NCBI RefSeq assembly: GCF_003286915.1
Contig: NZ_QMFY01000001.1
Coordinates: 806,001 to 870,000 of the forward strand
Length of the DNA stretch: 64,000 bases
Direction of reading: 5' to 3'
Source of the DNA: Pseudochryseolinea flava
Lineage (GTDB): Bacteria > Bacteroidota > Bacteroidia > Cytophagales > Cyclobacteriaceae
Within the stretch, counting starts at the first letter, position 1. Every line of letters starts with the position of its first letter. The notes below the pieces were generated by a model. It was not told the origin of the DNA. It was given only the letters and a program-made list of their open reading frames with translations, and made no database searches. The position numbers and the translations under genes were made by a program. Positions 35,315 to 44,367 of the stretch are shown here, in pieces.

Positions 35315-36604
35315 ATGCAAAAACGCTGGTTAAAAATCGGATTATTCCTTGTCGTCATCGCAGTCGCTGTAGTCGGCATGAACCGTTACTACCTGGCTAC
35401 TATGCCGAGCTCGGTGGCCGCGCAAGATTCGGTAGGTTATTTTCCGCTTCAGGTGAAAGAACCCAGCGTATTATATGGAATGATCGTGGATGATCGCGTT
35501 GTGATTGCCGACAAGATCAAGCGTAACGAAGTACTCGGCGATATTTTGCAACAGTACAATGTACCCGCGAAATTGATCCACCAAGTGTCACTTCTCTCGA
35601 AGACCATCTTTGATGTACGTAAAGTTGCACCCGGTAAAAATTACACACTCATCTGCAGCCAAGATTCTTCTAAAACCGCAAAGGCTTTAGTGTATGAGCC
35701 AAACCCGATTGAGTACATCATCTTCCGATTTGATGATTCACTCAAAGTAGATGTTTGCAAGCGTGAAGTCACAACAGTAGAAAGAAGTATTACTGGCGAG
35801 ATCAGAACAAATCTTTCAGAGACAATCGAAGAAATGGGAATCTCTCACGAACTCACCAATAAGTTTGTTGATATTTTCGGATGGCAAGTAGATTTCGCAC
35901 GACTTCAGAAGGGTGATAAGTTCAAGCTTATCTATGAAGAACTTCAAGTTGAAGGCACGACCATCGGAATAAAGCAAATCAATGGAATTTATTTCGAACA
36001 TTTTAAGACACCTTATTATGCGTTTCCTTTTGATCAAGGTGAAGGTGTGGACTACTTCGACGAAGAAGGAAAAAGCTTACGTAAAGCGCTTCTAAAATAT
36101 CCAATTGAGTTTACGCGCATCAGTTCACGCTATTCATTAAACCGTTTCCATCCCGTACAAAAGCGTTGGAAAGCGCATTTGGGAACAGACTTCGCCGCAC
36201 CAACAGGGACACCGATTCGTTCTGTGGGTGATGGTCTCGTGGAAGAAGCACAATACAAATCTAACAACGGTAACTACGTTAAAATCCGACACAACGGAAC
36301 CTATACGACACAATACCTGCACATGTCAAGAATTGCAGCCGGTGTAACAGCTGGAACACGTGTAAGACAAGGTCAAACGATCGGTTACGTAGGCAGCACA
36401 GGTCTTGCGTCTGGTCCACACTTATGCTACAGATTCTGGAAGAATGGTGTTCAGGTTGATGCACTTAAAGCAGACCTGCCGGCATCTCAACCCGTGAAGA
36501 AAGACTATCAAGATGCTTTCAACAAGGTGAAAGAAGAATTGACCAACAAACTAAACAGTATTCCTTTCCAGGAAGCAGCTGCTGAACCGATGGCATCACT
36601 TTAA
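35315..36604 (+). CDS. M23-family peptidase (murein hydrolase/activator type)
   Basis: 429 residues with one N-terminal membrane anchor (residues 7-22). OapA/LysM-like and helical regions occupy residues 50-270 ('NEVLGDILQQYNVPAKLIHQV'), and the LytM/M23 domain lies at about 270-385. Zinc ligands His288 and Asp292 are in 'AHLGTDFAAPTG' and the catalytic His336 in 'YLHMS'. The usual H-x-H motif reads 'GPHLCYRFW', so the third zinc ligand is Cys371 in place of His. I recall this variant in other Bacteroidota proteins. Probably a periplasmic peptidoglycan endopeptidase or a regulator of one. Transcribed alone, after a hairpin. Confidence 0.88.
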   Translation: MQKRWLKIGLFLVVIAVAVVGMNRYYLATMPSSVAAQDSVGYFPLQVKEPSVLYGMIVDDRVVIADKIKRNEVLGDILQQYNVPAKLIHQVSLLSKTIFDVRKVAPGKNYTLICSQDSSKTAKALVYEPNPIEYIIFRFDDSLKVDVCKREVTTVERSITGEIRTNLSETIEEMGISHELTNKFVDIFGWQVDFARLQKGDKFKLIYEELQVEGTTIGIKQINGIYFEHFKTPYYAFPFDQGEGVDYFDEEGKSLRKALLKYPIEFTRISSRYSLNRFHPVQKRWKAHLGTDFAAPTGTPIRSVGDGLVEEAQYKSNNGNYVKIRHNGTYTTQYLHMSRIAAGVTAGTRVRQGQTIGYVGSTGLASGPHLCYRFWKNGVQVDALKADLPASQPVKKDYQDAFNKVKEELTNKLNSIPFQEAAAEPMASL

Positions 36605-36670
36605 AGAATCATTTTTCACATCTGACGTTGATGTACTGGTAATTTTCTTTAACTTTTTCAGTTATAAGAT

Positions 36671-36695
36671 GAAGCCTTCTAAGTTAGAAGGCTTC
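36671..36695. repeat. Perfect 12-bp inverted repeat before the patatin gene
   Basis: GAAGCCTTCTAA and TTAGAAGGCTTC flank a single G. It ends 13 nt before the patatin ATG and lies 66 nt after the M23 stop. No T tract follows. It may be an operator, a leader hairpin or the M23 terminator. Confidence 0.6.
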
Positions 36696-36708
36696 ACTGT
36701 TTATCGTC

Positions 36709-39006
36709 ATGAAACGTTTTTTCGTAATCGGTCTTCTCTTACTTCCGTTGTTGGCTTCGGCGCAACGCGTTGGGCTTGTGCTTAGTGGAGGCGCTTCTAA
36801 AGGACTTGCACACGTTGGTGTTATCAAAGCGCTTGAAGAGAATGACATTCCGATTGATTATGTAGTCGGTACATCGATGGGTGGCATCATTGGCGGATGC
36901 TATGCGGCAGGTATGAGCCCCGCGCAAATCGAGCATATGGTTCTTTCTCCAGAATTCTTAAGATGGGTGAACGGCTCGCCTGAAGAAGGTTATAATTATT
37001 ACTACCATCAACAAGACATTAATCCAAGTTTCCTTAAACTTTCATTGGGGTTGGATTCAACTTTTAATTTTCAATTCAATTCGAGTATTGCAAACGATGT
37101 GTCGTTGAATTTCGTGCTCGCCGAAAAAATGGCGCAAGCTTCCGCGATTTCACACGGCAACTTCGATAGCCTCTTTGTTCCATTACGTGTTGTGGCCGCC
37201 GACATCTTTACTCAAAATGAAGTTATTCTTTCGAAAGGATCATTGAGTGATGCCTTACGGGCAACGCAAACAGTACCATTCTTCTACACCCCGATTCGCG
37301 TCGATGGCAAGTACCTGTTCGATGGAGGCGTGTATAATAATTTTCCCGTCGACATCGTCCAACGTGATTTTAATCCGGATGTCATCATCGGCGTGAACGT
37401 TTCAACAAAAGTGTTTGAAGAATATCCTTACAAACAAGACGAAAAGCTCATCTCAAAATCGTTACTATTCTTACTGCTTGATAAATCGGATCCTTCTCAG
37501 GTTCCTGAAACCGGTGTATACATTCAGCCAGATATCGCCAGTTATTCCTCCTTCGATTTTGCAAAAGCAAAAAGTCTTGTTGATAGCGGTTATGCGCAAA
37601 CCATTCGGCAGATGCCCGATATTAAACGTAAAGTGCAAGCAAGAAGAGACTGTGATGAGCTTGCGGAACGTAGAAATAGATTTACCAGTAAGAGTGTTCC
37701 TTTCTTATTTGATGGTGTGACGTTTAATGGATTCAATTCCAAACAACGGATGTACATTCGGAAAACTTTCCGAACGCGTAGAAAGGATGATCCGTTGTTA
37801 AGATACTCTGAAGTCCGTCGTGGATACTTTAATCTTGTATCCGATTCATACTTTTCAAATGTCTATCCAAGCATTGTATTTAATGAAGAAAAAAAGACAT
37901 TTAGTTTGCGCCTTGCAAAGCGTCCTCAACAAAATTTTCAAGTCGACTTTGGTGGTGTAGTGGCAACACGCGACATCAGCAACATCTTTCTCGGGCTAAA
38001 TTACTATCACTTCGATCGCGTGCTTTCTCGATTCAATGCCAATTTTCAAACCGGAAATTTCTATAAATCAGCTTTACTTCGGACGAGATTTGATTTTCCG
38101 TGGCCAGTATATCTCGAGCCTTACGCTTCTTTCGATAGCTGGAATTATCTCGAAAATGACGACCTGTTGCAAGAGACATCAAATAACGCACACACTATTT
38201 TGAAGCGCGTCGACCGATACGCTGGTGTAAAATTCGGATTCCCAGTCGAGGCACTTTTCCGGTCGTCTTTTTATGTCGAAGCGTTTAATAATTTAGACCG
38301 CTATGCAAACTCAAATGTTTACATCAGCACCGACATTCTTGATCAATTGAAAGTTCAAGGGTTTAAAGCGGGTATTAATTTTTCAGCCAATACCCTAAAC
38401 AGAAAACAGTACGCCACCGCAGGAAGACACTACGCAATATCGGGTGAATACATTCGCGCGGAGGAAGACTTCAAGCCAGGAAATACCTCTGTACAAACAA
38501 TGCGTACGCGTAATACACACCAATGGGTCAAAGCAAAGGCAACCGCTGAACAATATTTTGGTGGTGGTCGGTATCATTTCGGATATTTAGTGGAGGGTGT
38601 AATCTCAACCCAACCGGTGTTTCAAAATTATTTTGGAACCATTATTCATGCTCCAGGCTTCTTTCCTATTCAAGATAGTCGAACACTTATTCTCCAGAAT
38701 TTCCGATCGTTCAGTTATGGTGCGGTAGGACTTCGAAATGTTTTCACGTTTTATAATCGTTTTGATTTCAGACTTGAGGGTTATCTCTTCAAACCATTTC
38801 GTCATATTCATGAAGGGCTCAGTCAAAAGGCTATTGTGTCCGATGATATTAGGTCGTTGTATTTTGCTGGTTCCGCTGCCCTCGTATATCACTCACCACT
38901 TGGGCCGATCAGCCTCAGTACTAATTACTACGATGATGAAGAGAATCAACTCGGCGTGTTATTACATGTCGGGTTCTTGCTCTTCAACAAACATCCTTTT
39001 GATTGA
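36709..39006 (+). CDS. Patatin-like phospholipase with BamA-type barrel C-terminus
   Basis: 765 residues with signal peptide MKRFFVIGLLLLPLLASAQ. The patatin domain (about 20-310) has the oxyanion loop 'VLSGGASKGLAHVG', the nucleophile Ser56 in 'GTSMGGI' and the dyad Asp in 'FDGGVYNNFPV'. A POTRA-like linker ('VPFLFDGVTFNGFNSKQRMYIRKTF') leads to a C-terminal region rich in alternating strands ending 'SLSTNYYDDEENQLGVLLHVGFLLF', as in bacterial surface antigen barrels. This architecture equals PlpD-type type Vd proteins, in which the phospholipase is presented or secreted through its own barrel. An outer-membrane location is expected. Its start lies 13 nt after the inverted repeat at 36671-36695. 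Confidence 0.9.
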   Translation: MKRFFVIGLLLLPLLASAQRVGLVLSGGASKGLAHVGVIKALEENDIPIDYVVGTSMGGIIGGCYAAGMSPAQIEHMVLSPEFLRWVNGSPEEGYNYYYHQQDINPSFLKLSLGLDSTFNFQFNSSIANDVSLNFVLAEKMAQASAISHGNFDSLFVPLRVVAADIFTQNEVILSKGSLSDALRATQTVPFFYTPIRVDGKYLFDGGVYNNFPVDIVQRDFNPDVIIGVNVSTKVFEEYPYKQDEKLISKSLLFLLLDKSDPSQVPETGVYIQPDIASYSSFDFAKAKSLVDSGYAQTIRQMPDIKRKVQARRDCDELAERRNRFTSKSVPFLFDGVTFNGFNSKQRMYIRKTFRTRRKDDPLLRYSEVRRGYFNLVSDSYFSNVYPSIVFNEEKKTFSLRLAKRPQQNFQVDFGGVVATRDISNIFLGLNYYHFDRVLSRFNANFQTGNFYKSALLRTRFDFPWPVYLEPYASFDSWNYLENDDLLQETSNNAHTILKRVDRYAGVKFGFPVEALFRSSFYVEAFNNLDRYANSNVYISTDILDQLKVQGFKAGINFSANTLNRKQYATAGRHYAISGEYIRAEEDFKPGNTSVQTMRTRNTHQWVKAKATAEQYFGGGRYHFGYLVEGVISTQPVFQNYFGTIIHAPGFFPIQDSRTLILQNFRSFSYGAVGLRNVFTFYNRFDFRLEGYLFKPFRHIHEGLSQKAIVSDDIRSLYFAGSAALVYHSPLGPISLSTNYYDDEENQLGVLLHVGFLLFNKHPFD

Positions 39007-39096
39007 TATCACATCACACGTCAAATGCTCTAGCTTCTTCGGCCGTTCCTGAAATTTTAGTTAAGTTTATCCTTTGAATCATAATCTAGGCGGTTC

Positions 39097-41130
39097 ATGA
39101 AGAGATCCTTACTAATCACCATCCTACTGGCTGGCTTTTCCCTATCAACAAGTGCTCAAGTTGTGCAGTGGGCGTCAAAAGTCATCGAGTTTTCATCCGA
39201 GCTAACACCTGTTCAATACTCAGCACAACAAGCGCTGGGAAAACCAAATGTTCTTCCCGCTGGTGGACAGAGTCCAAACGCATGGGCTCCGGATCGTCCT
39301 AAGCGCGCTGAATTCCTTAAACTAGGCTTTGCAAACCCCATTAGCATTCGACAAATCGCCATCGCCGAATCACATAATCCAAGCGCAATCTCTCGGGTTC
39401 TCGCATATGATGAAGCTGGAAAAGAATATGTGATCAATACATTGAATCCAATGCCTGTGCCTTTGAAAGGGAGGATGCTCAATCTTTTTGTTGAGATGAC
39501 GTCATTCAAAGTAGCTGCCATCAAAATAGAATTCGATGGTGCGGCCGTACCTGATTATTTCGGCATCGATGCTGTTGCTATTTCCGATTCGAATTATCCC
39601 ATCATTGCCGACATTCCTAAAATGCAATTGCTCGCATCAGGAATCGCTATTGAATCACTTGATAAAAATGTAAACAGTGATTACAGCGAGTTGAGTCCTG
39701 TCCTTTCACCCGATGGAAAGACGCTTTATTTCAGTCGCCAGAACCACCCTGAAAATGTTGGTGGCGTAGATGACAAGGAAGACATCTGGTACTCTGAACT
39801 TGACTCAACAGGTCGTTGGCAACTGGCGAAGAACATGGGTCCGCAATTCAACAACGCTGGACCAAACTTCGTGAACTCCATTCAAGCGGTAACGCCTGAT
39901 GGAAAATCTGCTGTGATGGTATTGGGCAATCGTTACCTTGAAAACGGAAAGATGGCTGCAGGCGTGTCGATCAGTTCAAATGTTGGCGGCCAATGGAGTA
40001 AGCCTGTTGCTTTAAATATTAAGAACGATTATAACTACGCAGAGAAAGCTCACTACTTTCTGGCTAACAATCGCAAAACGTTGTTGATGTCGGTTGAGCG
40101 TGAAGATACACATGGCGATCGCGATCTTTATGTGTCGTTTATGAATGACGATAGCACGTGGACCGAACCACTAAATCTAGGTGACGTTTTAAATTCTGCT
40201 GCGGAAGAATCGGCGCCGTTCTTAGCGTCGGATGATAAAACACTTTATTTCTCATCGAAAGGATTCAGCGGCTATGGTGGAAGCGACGTGTATGTATCAC
40301 GAAGACTTGACGACACCTGGACAAATTGGTCGGAACCCGAAAACCTCGGGCCTGAAATCAACTCACCACTTGAGGACCTATTTTTCAATATTCCAGTGTC
40401 GAGCGATTTTGCATATTACTCACGTGGTGTTACAGAAACCAATACAGATATATTCAGAGTGAAGCTTCCAATCGTCAAAAATCCGGAGCCATGGGTTACT
40501 GTTAAAGGAAAGATTATTGATAAAGCGACAGGAAAACCGCTTGGTGCGAAAATTGTGTATGAAAGACTTCCGGATGGGAAAGACGTCGGTATCGCCCAGT
40601 CTAATCCTGAAACAGGAGAATACGAGATTAGACTTCCAGCGGGACAATTGTACGGTGTAAGAGCGGAAGCTGCAGGAAAAATTTCCGAAAGCCAAAGTTT
40701 AGATTTAAGAGATGTGAAAACGGATAAGGTAATTGAACATTCTGACTTTAGCTTGTCACCAATCGAAGTTGCAGATGCGAAAGAGAATGTTGTTATCGTT
40801 ATGAACAATGTGTTCTTTGAATTTGATAAAGCAACGCTGAAAGCGGAATCATATCCCGAGCTTGATCGTATCGTTGACTTCTTGAAGTCGAAGGAGACTA
40901 TCGAAATTGAAATTTCAGGTCACACCGATGCCGTTGGTGAAGAATCCTACAACTTAGGACTGTCGCAGCGTCGTGCTAATTCGGTGAGACAATATCTTAC
41001 AGGTAAAGGCGTGCCTTCAGAAAGAATTAAAGCTGTCTACTTTGGTGAAACGCGTCCAGTAGATAGCAATGAGACGAAGGAAGGCAGAAGAAAGAACAGA
41101 CGTGTTGAATTCAAGATTTTGAAAATGTAA
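39097..41130 (+). CDS. OmpA-family protein with discoidin-like, PD40 and regulatory-like domains
   Basis: 677 residues with a signal peptide (MKRSLLITILLAGFSLSTSAQ). The N-terminal 150 residues look like an F5/8-type discoidin fold ('AQQALGKPNVLPAGG', 'PDYFGIDAVAIS'). PD40 blades follow ('LSPVLSPDGKTLYFSRQN', 'SAPFLASDDKTLYFSSKGFSGYGGSDVYVSRR'), then a carboxypeptidase-regulatory-like beta domain ('VKGKIIDKATGKPLGAKIVYE'). A full OmpA domain ends the protein: 'VFFEFDKATL', 'IEISGHTDAVGEESYNLGLSQRRANSV', 'NRRVEFKIL', with the peptidoglycan-binding Asp and Arg present. It probably anchors the outer membrane to the wall. It precedes a second OmpA gene by 11 nt, forming an operon. Confidence 0.9.
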   Translation: MKRSLLITILLAGFSLSTSAQVVQWASKVIEFSSELTPVQYSAQQALGKPNVLPAGGQSPNAWAPDRPKRAEFLKLGFANPISIRQIAIAESHNPSAISRVLAYDEAGKEYVINTLNPMPVPLKGRMLNLFVEMTSFKVAAIKIEFDGAAVPDYFGIDAVAISDSNYPIIADIPKMQLLASGIAIESLDKNVNSDYSELSPVLSPDGKTLYFSRQNHPENVGGVDDKEDIWYSELDSTGRWQLAKNMGPQFNNAGPNFVNSIQAVTPDGKSAVMVLGNRYLENGKMAAGVSISSNVGGQWSKPVALNIKNDYNYAEKAHYFLANNRKTLLMSVEREDTHGDRDLYVSFMNDDSTWTEPLNLGDVLNSAAEESAPFLASDDKTLYFSSKGFSGYGGSDVYVSRRLDDTWTNWSEPENLGPEINSPLEDLFFNIPVSSDFAYYSRGVTETNTDIFRVKLPIVKNPEPWVTVKGKIIDKATGKPLGAKIVYERLPDGKDVGIAQSNPETGEYEIRLPAGQLYGVRAEAAGKISESQSLDLRDVKTDKVIEHSDFSLSPIEVADAKENVVIVMNNVFFEFDKATLKAESYPELDRIVDFLKSKETIEIEISGHTDAVGEESYNLGLSQRRANSVRQYLTGKGVPSERIKAVYFGETRPVDSNETKEGRRKNRRVEFKILKM

Positions 41131-41141
41131 ATTCATAAGCT

Positions 41142-41840
41142 ATGGCCAAGCGATTTTTTTATCTTTTGCTGCTTTGCCTAGGTGCAACAGCGGCCCTTGC
41201 TCAAAACGACAGCTTGATTTACGCTGAGGGTAAAATTTTCAATGCTGCCACGAAAGAGCCTATTACTGCCAGAATTACCTACCAAAGTTTACCATATGGT
41301 AATCGCGTAGGGACCTTGAACAACAGCAACTATTCGTTTCCAATGTTCGACAATGAAAAGTATGCGATCATTGTTGAAGCACAGGGCTTCGCGACAGCAA
41401 AATTTATGTTAGATCCTGCTGAGGCAAACGGAGAAAGAAAAGTTCTGAAAGACATTGAACTTTCTGTCGGCAATGTTGGTCCGCGTCATCCGGTAGGGCA
41501 CGTGATGCGGTTAGACAATTTGATTTTTCAAGTGAGTAGATCCAAAATCAGCGAAGATTCTTTTGAAGAACTCGACTTGTTGGTGAATATGATGCGTGAA
41601 AATCCAACCATGGTTATTCAATTAGAAGGGCACACCGATTATCAAGGTAATCCGAAGGATAACATGAAATTGTCTCAAGACAGAGTTGATGCAGTTCGTG
41701 AATATCTGATCGACAAACGAATCAACAAAAATCGAATCAAGACAAAAGCATTTGGTGGAACGCAGCCGCTCTCACGAGATGATACGCCGGAAGCACACCG
41801 GTTAAATAGACGCGTTGAAGTTCGAATATTACAAAGCTAG
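41142..41840 (+). CDS. OmpA-family protein (short)
   Basis: 232 residues with signal peptide MAKRFFYLLLLCLGATAALAQ. A regulatory-like beta domain ('AEGKIFNAATKEPITARITYQSLPYGNRVG') is followed by an OmpA domain ('LIFQVSRSKIS', 'IQLEGHTDYQGNPKDNMKLSQDRVDAVREYL', 'LNRRVEVRIL'). The peptidoglycan-binding residues Asp of H-T-D and Arg of the S-Q-D-R helix are kept. It looks like a shortened relative of the gene just upstream (domain order preserved, PD40 and discoidin parts absent) and lies 11 nt after it, so co-transcription and a shared complex are likely. Confidence 0.9.
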   Translation: MAKRFFYLLLLCLGATAALAQNDSLIYAEGKIFNAATKEPITARITYQSLPYGNRVGTLNNSNYSFPMFDNEKYAIIVEAQGFATAKFMLDPAEANGERKVLKDIELSVGNVGPRHPVGHVMRLDNLIFQVSRSKISEDSFEELDLLVNMMRENPTMVIQLEGHTDYQGNPKDNMKLSQDRVDAVREYLIDKRINKNRIKTKAFGGTQPLSRDDTPEAHRLNRRVEVRILQS

Positions 41841-41876
41841 GTAGCTTATCTAATTTCTGAAGAAGAAGTGAATTGC

Positions 41877-42686
41877 CTATCGACTGGCAAGCGCGTTCAA
41901 ATTGCGTTTACGAAGCACTTGAATTCTTCGAACACTTTCCTCTTTGAATTGGTCGTTCTGCTTGCTTTCGATGATCGACAACAAAACGATTCGCGTAAGT
42001 TCTTCCATACGTGGCGAGCAGTAGATCGCCGTGGCCTTATCAAGATGCTCGATTGTGTTCTGCAGGTCGTGATGATTGAATGCTTTTATCGCAAGATTGT
42101 AATGCAGAAGTCCAGTAAGCTCTTCTAATGCGACATGCTTGTACACGGAACAACTGAGGCGATAGTAATTATCTTTTTCGTCGCGTACGGCATTCGATTT
42201 GTATTTTTTAATCCTCGTTTCAATTTCTTTTTGATCTGTAATAAATCCATTTACCGGATCTGTCGTTTCAAGAAGAACTGTGCCCTCCACTGTATTCACC
42301 AGTATAAACATGTGATAGTTTGTCTCTACAATGTCATAGTCAAGATTAAAATGATGCAGTAGAAGTCCGTACGTCGCGCTAGCGGTTAAGCAGTTGTATT
42401 CTCCTTTGTTAATTGTTTGTGCGAACGATGCATATTCATCAAAACGTTTCAGAAATTTTTCATGCGTTCTGCTAAACAGCATTCTCAAAAAGTTCAATTC
42501 ACTTTTCGCAGCCTCACGCTTTGTTTGCAGTTTGTCGATGTGTGATCGAAAGGCTTCTGTGGAGATAGAAGCGTTATCTGTCGATAAAAAAGCTTGAAGC
42601 GATTGCTCAAAAGTTTCCCGTGAGGAAACATCTCTCTGCCCGAAGGCGAAGATTGGCAAGAAGAATATCAACACCACCCATTTCAT
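41877..42686 (-). CDS. Secreted transglutaminase-like protein, function unknown
   Basis: 269 residues with a signal peptide (MKWVVLIFFLPIFAFGQ). The core resembles transglutaminase-like (papain-fold) domains: Cys99 in 'GEYNCLTASATYGLLL', His125 in 'TNYHMFILV' and Asp143 in 'LLETTDPVNGF', in the right order and spacing for a Cys-His-Asp triad. A C-terminal helical part ('LLHYNLAIKAFNHHDLQNTIEHLDKA') has a TPR-like rhythm. It may be a protease or peptidase rather than a cross-linker. It is convergent with the OmpA pair, 36 nt apart, and divergent from the aldehyde dehydrogenase. Confidence 0.7.
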   Translation of the reverse strand: MKWVVLIFFLPIFAFGQRDVSSRETFEQSLQAFLSTDNASISTEAFRSHIDKLQTKREAAKSELNFLRMLFSRTHEKFLKRFDEYASFAQTINKGEYNCLTASATYGLLLHHFNLDYDIVETNYHMFILVNTVEGTVLLETTDPVNGFITDQKEIETRIKKYKSNAVRDEKDNYYRLSCSVYKHVALEELTGLLHYNLAIKAFNHHDLQNTIEHLDKATAIYCSPRMEELTRIVLLSIIESKQNDQFKEESVRRIQVLRKRNLNALASR

Positions 42687-42809
42687 ATTATGCCAATGTT
42701 ACTATTGTGTTATCAAATTTAACAGAATAGTAATCTTTAGCAATTGAAAAGTGCTTTTTCTATGCTTTTGAAACTTTTGCGACCTCCTGATTTTGGGTTA
42801 ACTTAGATT

Positions 42810-44243
42810 ATGGCGGTAATTCAAGAAGAAACCACGATACACAAAGCGCAAGAAATTTTCCGCGACCAAAAGCAACACGTATTGACATTGCGGAAAGAAT
42901 ACATAAAGTTTCGGAAGGAACGTTTACAAAAGCTTAGGACTTGGGTGTTGAATAATCGTGCCGACATCCAGACTGCAGCGTATGATGATTTCCGTAAAAA
43001 CGCAGCAGAGGTTGACGGCGTAGAAATATTCCATGTGATACAAGAGATCAATCACGCGATCGCTAACCTCGATGATTGGACACGTCCTCGGAAAATTGAT
43101 GCACCAATGACGATGTTAGGCTCAAGAGCAACACTGCATGTTGAGCCACGTGGCGTTTGTTTGATTATCGCCCCTTGGAATTACCCGTTCAGTTTGGCAA
43201 TCGGGCCCCTCGTATCGGCTTTAGCCGCTGGCAACGCTGTCATCATTAAGCCATCTGAATTAACGCCGAACGTTTCTGCACTTATTGCAAAAATGATTAC
43301 CGAGCTTTTTCCTTCGGCGGTCGCGGCCGTGTGCGAAGGTGGACCCGAGGTATCGAAATTTTTGCTCTCCCTTCCGTTCGATCATATTTTTTTCACCGGC
43401 AGCCCTTCGATTGGGAAGGTTGTGATGAGAGCAGCTGCGGAGAATTTGACATCTGTGACGCTGGAACTTGGCGGGAAATCACCAGCGTTCGTGACAGAAA
43501 AAGCTGTCATTGAGGAGGCAGCAAAACGAATTGCTGTCGCTAAGTTTATTAACAATGGACAGACCTGCATTGCACCTGATTATGTATTGGTGCATGAACG
43601 CATTTTTGAAAAATTTCTTGACGCGTTAATCAAGCAGACCAAAAAGCTATTTCTGTCGGCCAATGAAACATTTGACACGACTTCTAATTATTGTCGCATT
43701 GTAAATGAGAAACACTTTTTAAGGTTGAACGCATTATTGCAAGATGCGCTAACAAAAGGAGCCAAGTTGGAATTCGGAGGACAGGTTGATCAATCGACAA
43801 GATTTATGCACCCGATCGTGATCTCCCAAATCCCGATGGATGCTAAATTGATGGAGGAGGAAATCTTTGGTCCAATATTGCCAATTGTTGCGTACAAAAA
43901 TTTGGATGACGCAATTTCTATTGTGAACAGTAAGCCAAAACCACTGGCTCTATACATCTTCTCGAAAAATTCGGAGGAACAACAAAAGGTGTTAACAGAA
44001 ACGTCGGCAGGAGGTACGTGTGTTAATGACTGCGCAATACACTTTTTGCATCAGGGACTTCCGTTCGGCGGAGTAAATAATAGTGGTATTGGAAAATCTC
44101 ACGGCTATCATGGTTTCTTAGCTTTTTCAAACGAGAAGCCAGTACTTAAGCAACGGCATGGCGTCACATCCATTAGCCCATTCTATCCACCGTATACGAG
44201 TCTCACAAAAAAACTCATGAGCTTTGTATTGAAATGGATGTGA
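42810..44243 (+). CDS. NAD(P)-dependent aldehyde dehydrogenase (class 3-like)
   Basis: 477 residues of the ALDH superfamily. 'IIAPWNYPFSLAIGPLVSAL' and 'IIKPSELTPNVSALI' bind cofactor, 'TGSPSIGKVV' follows, and the catalytic Glu is in 'LELGGKSPAFV'. The nucleophile is Cys253 in 'NNGQTCIAPDYVLV', and 'EEIFGPILPI' is a further hallmark. Length, the spacing and the lack of an N-terminal extension fit class 3/fatty aldehyde dehydrogenases. The C-terminus is short and mildly hydrophobic (LTKKLMSFVLKWM), which could associate with membrane. The aldehyde substrate is unknown. Transcribed alone. Confidence 0.93.
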   Translation: MAVIQEETTIHKAQEIFRDQKQHVLTLRKEYIKFRKERLQKLRTWVLNNRADIQTAAYDDFRKNAAEVDGVEIFHVIQEINHAIANLDDWTRPRKIDAPMTMLGSRATLHVEPRGVCLIIAPWNYPFSLAIGPLVSALAAGNAVIIKPSELTPNVSALIAKMITELFPSAVAAVCEGGPEVSKFLLSLPFDHIFFTGSPSIGKVVMRAAAENLTSVTLELGGKSPAFVTEKAVIEEAAKRIAVAKFINNGQTCIAPDYVLVHERIFEKFLDALIKQTKKLFLSANETFDTTSNYCRIVNEKHFLRLNALLQDALTKGAKLEFGGQVDQSTRFMHPIVISQIPMDAKLMEEEIFGPILPIVAYKNLDDAISIVNSKPKPLALYIFSKNSEEQQKVLTETSAGGTCVNDCAIHFLHQGLPFGGVNNSGIGKSHGYHGFLAFSNEKPVLKQRHGVTSISPFYPPYTSLTKKLMSFVLKWM

Positions 44244-44315
44244 TCAAAGGATGAACCGGCCGACAGGCATACATATCCTTCCATAAAACTTCAGTAAGAA
44301 ACCTTTGTTCTTTAC

Positions 44316-44323
44316 TAAATTTG
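44316..44323 (+). promoter_or_regulatory. Probable -7 element of the AsmA-like gene
   Basis: TAAATTTG matches TAnnTTTG fully and lies 45 nt before the ATG. A TTTG at 44304-44307 is too near to be the -33 element, and no better one is evident. Confidence 0.4.
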
Positions 44324-44367
44324 GTCTCTTTTTGGATGAAACGACTTTTTAAAAATCTATAAGCGCT

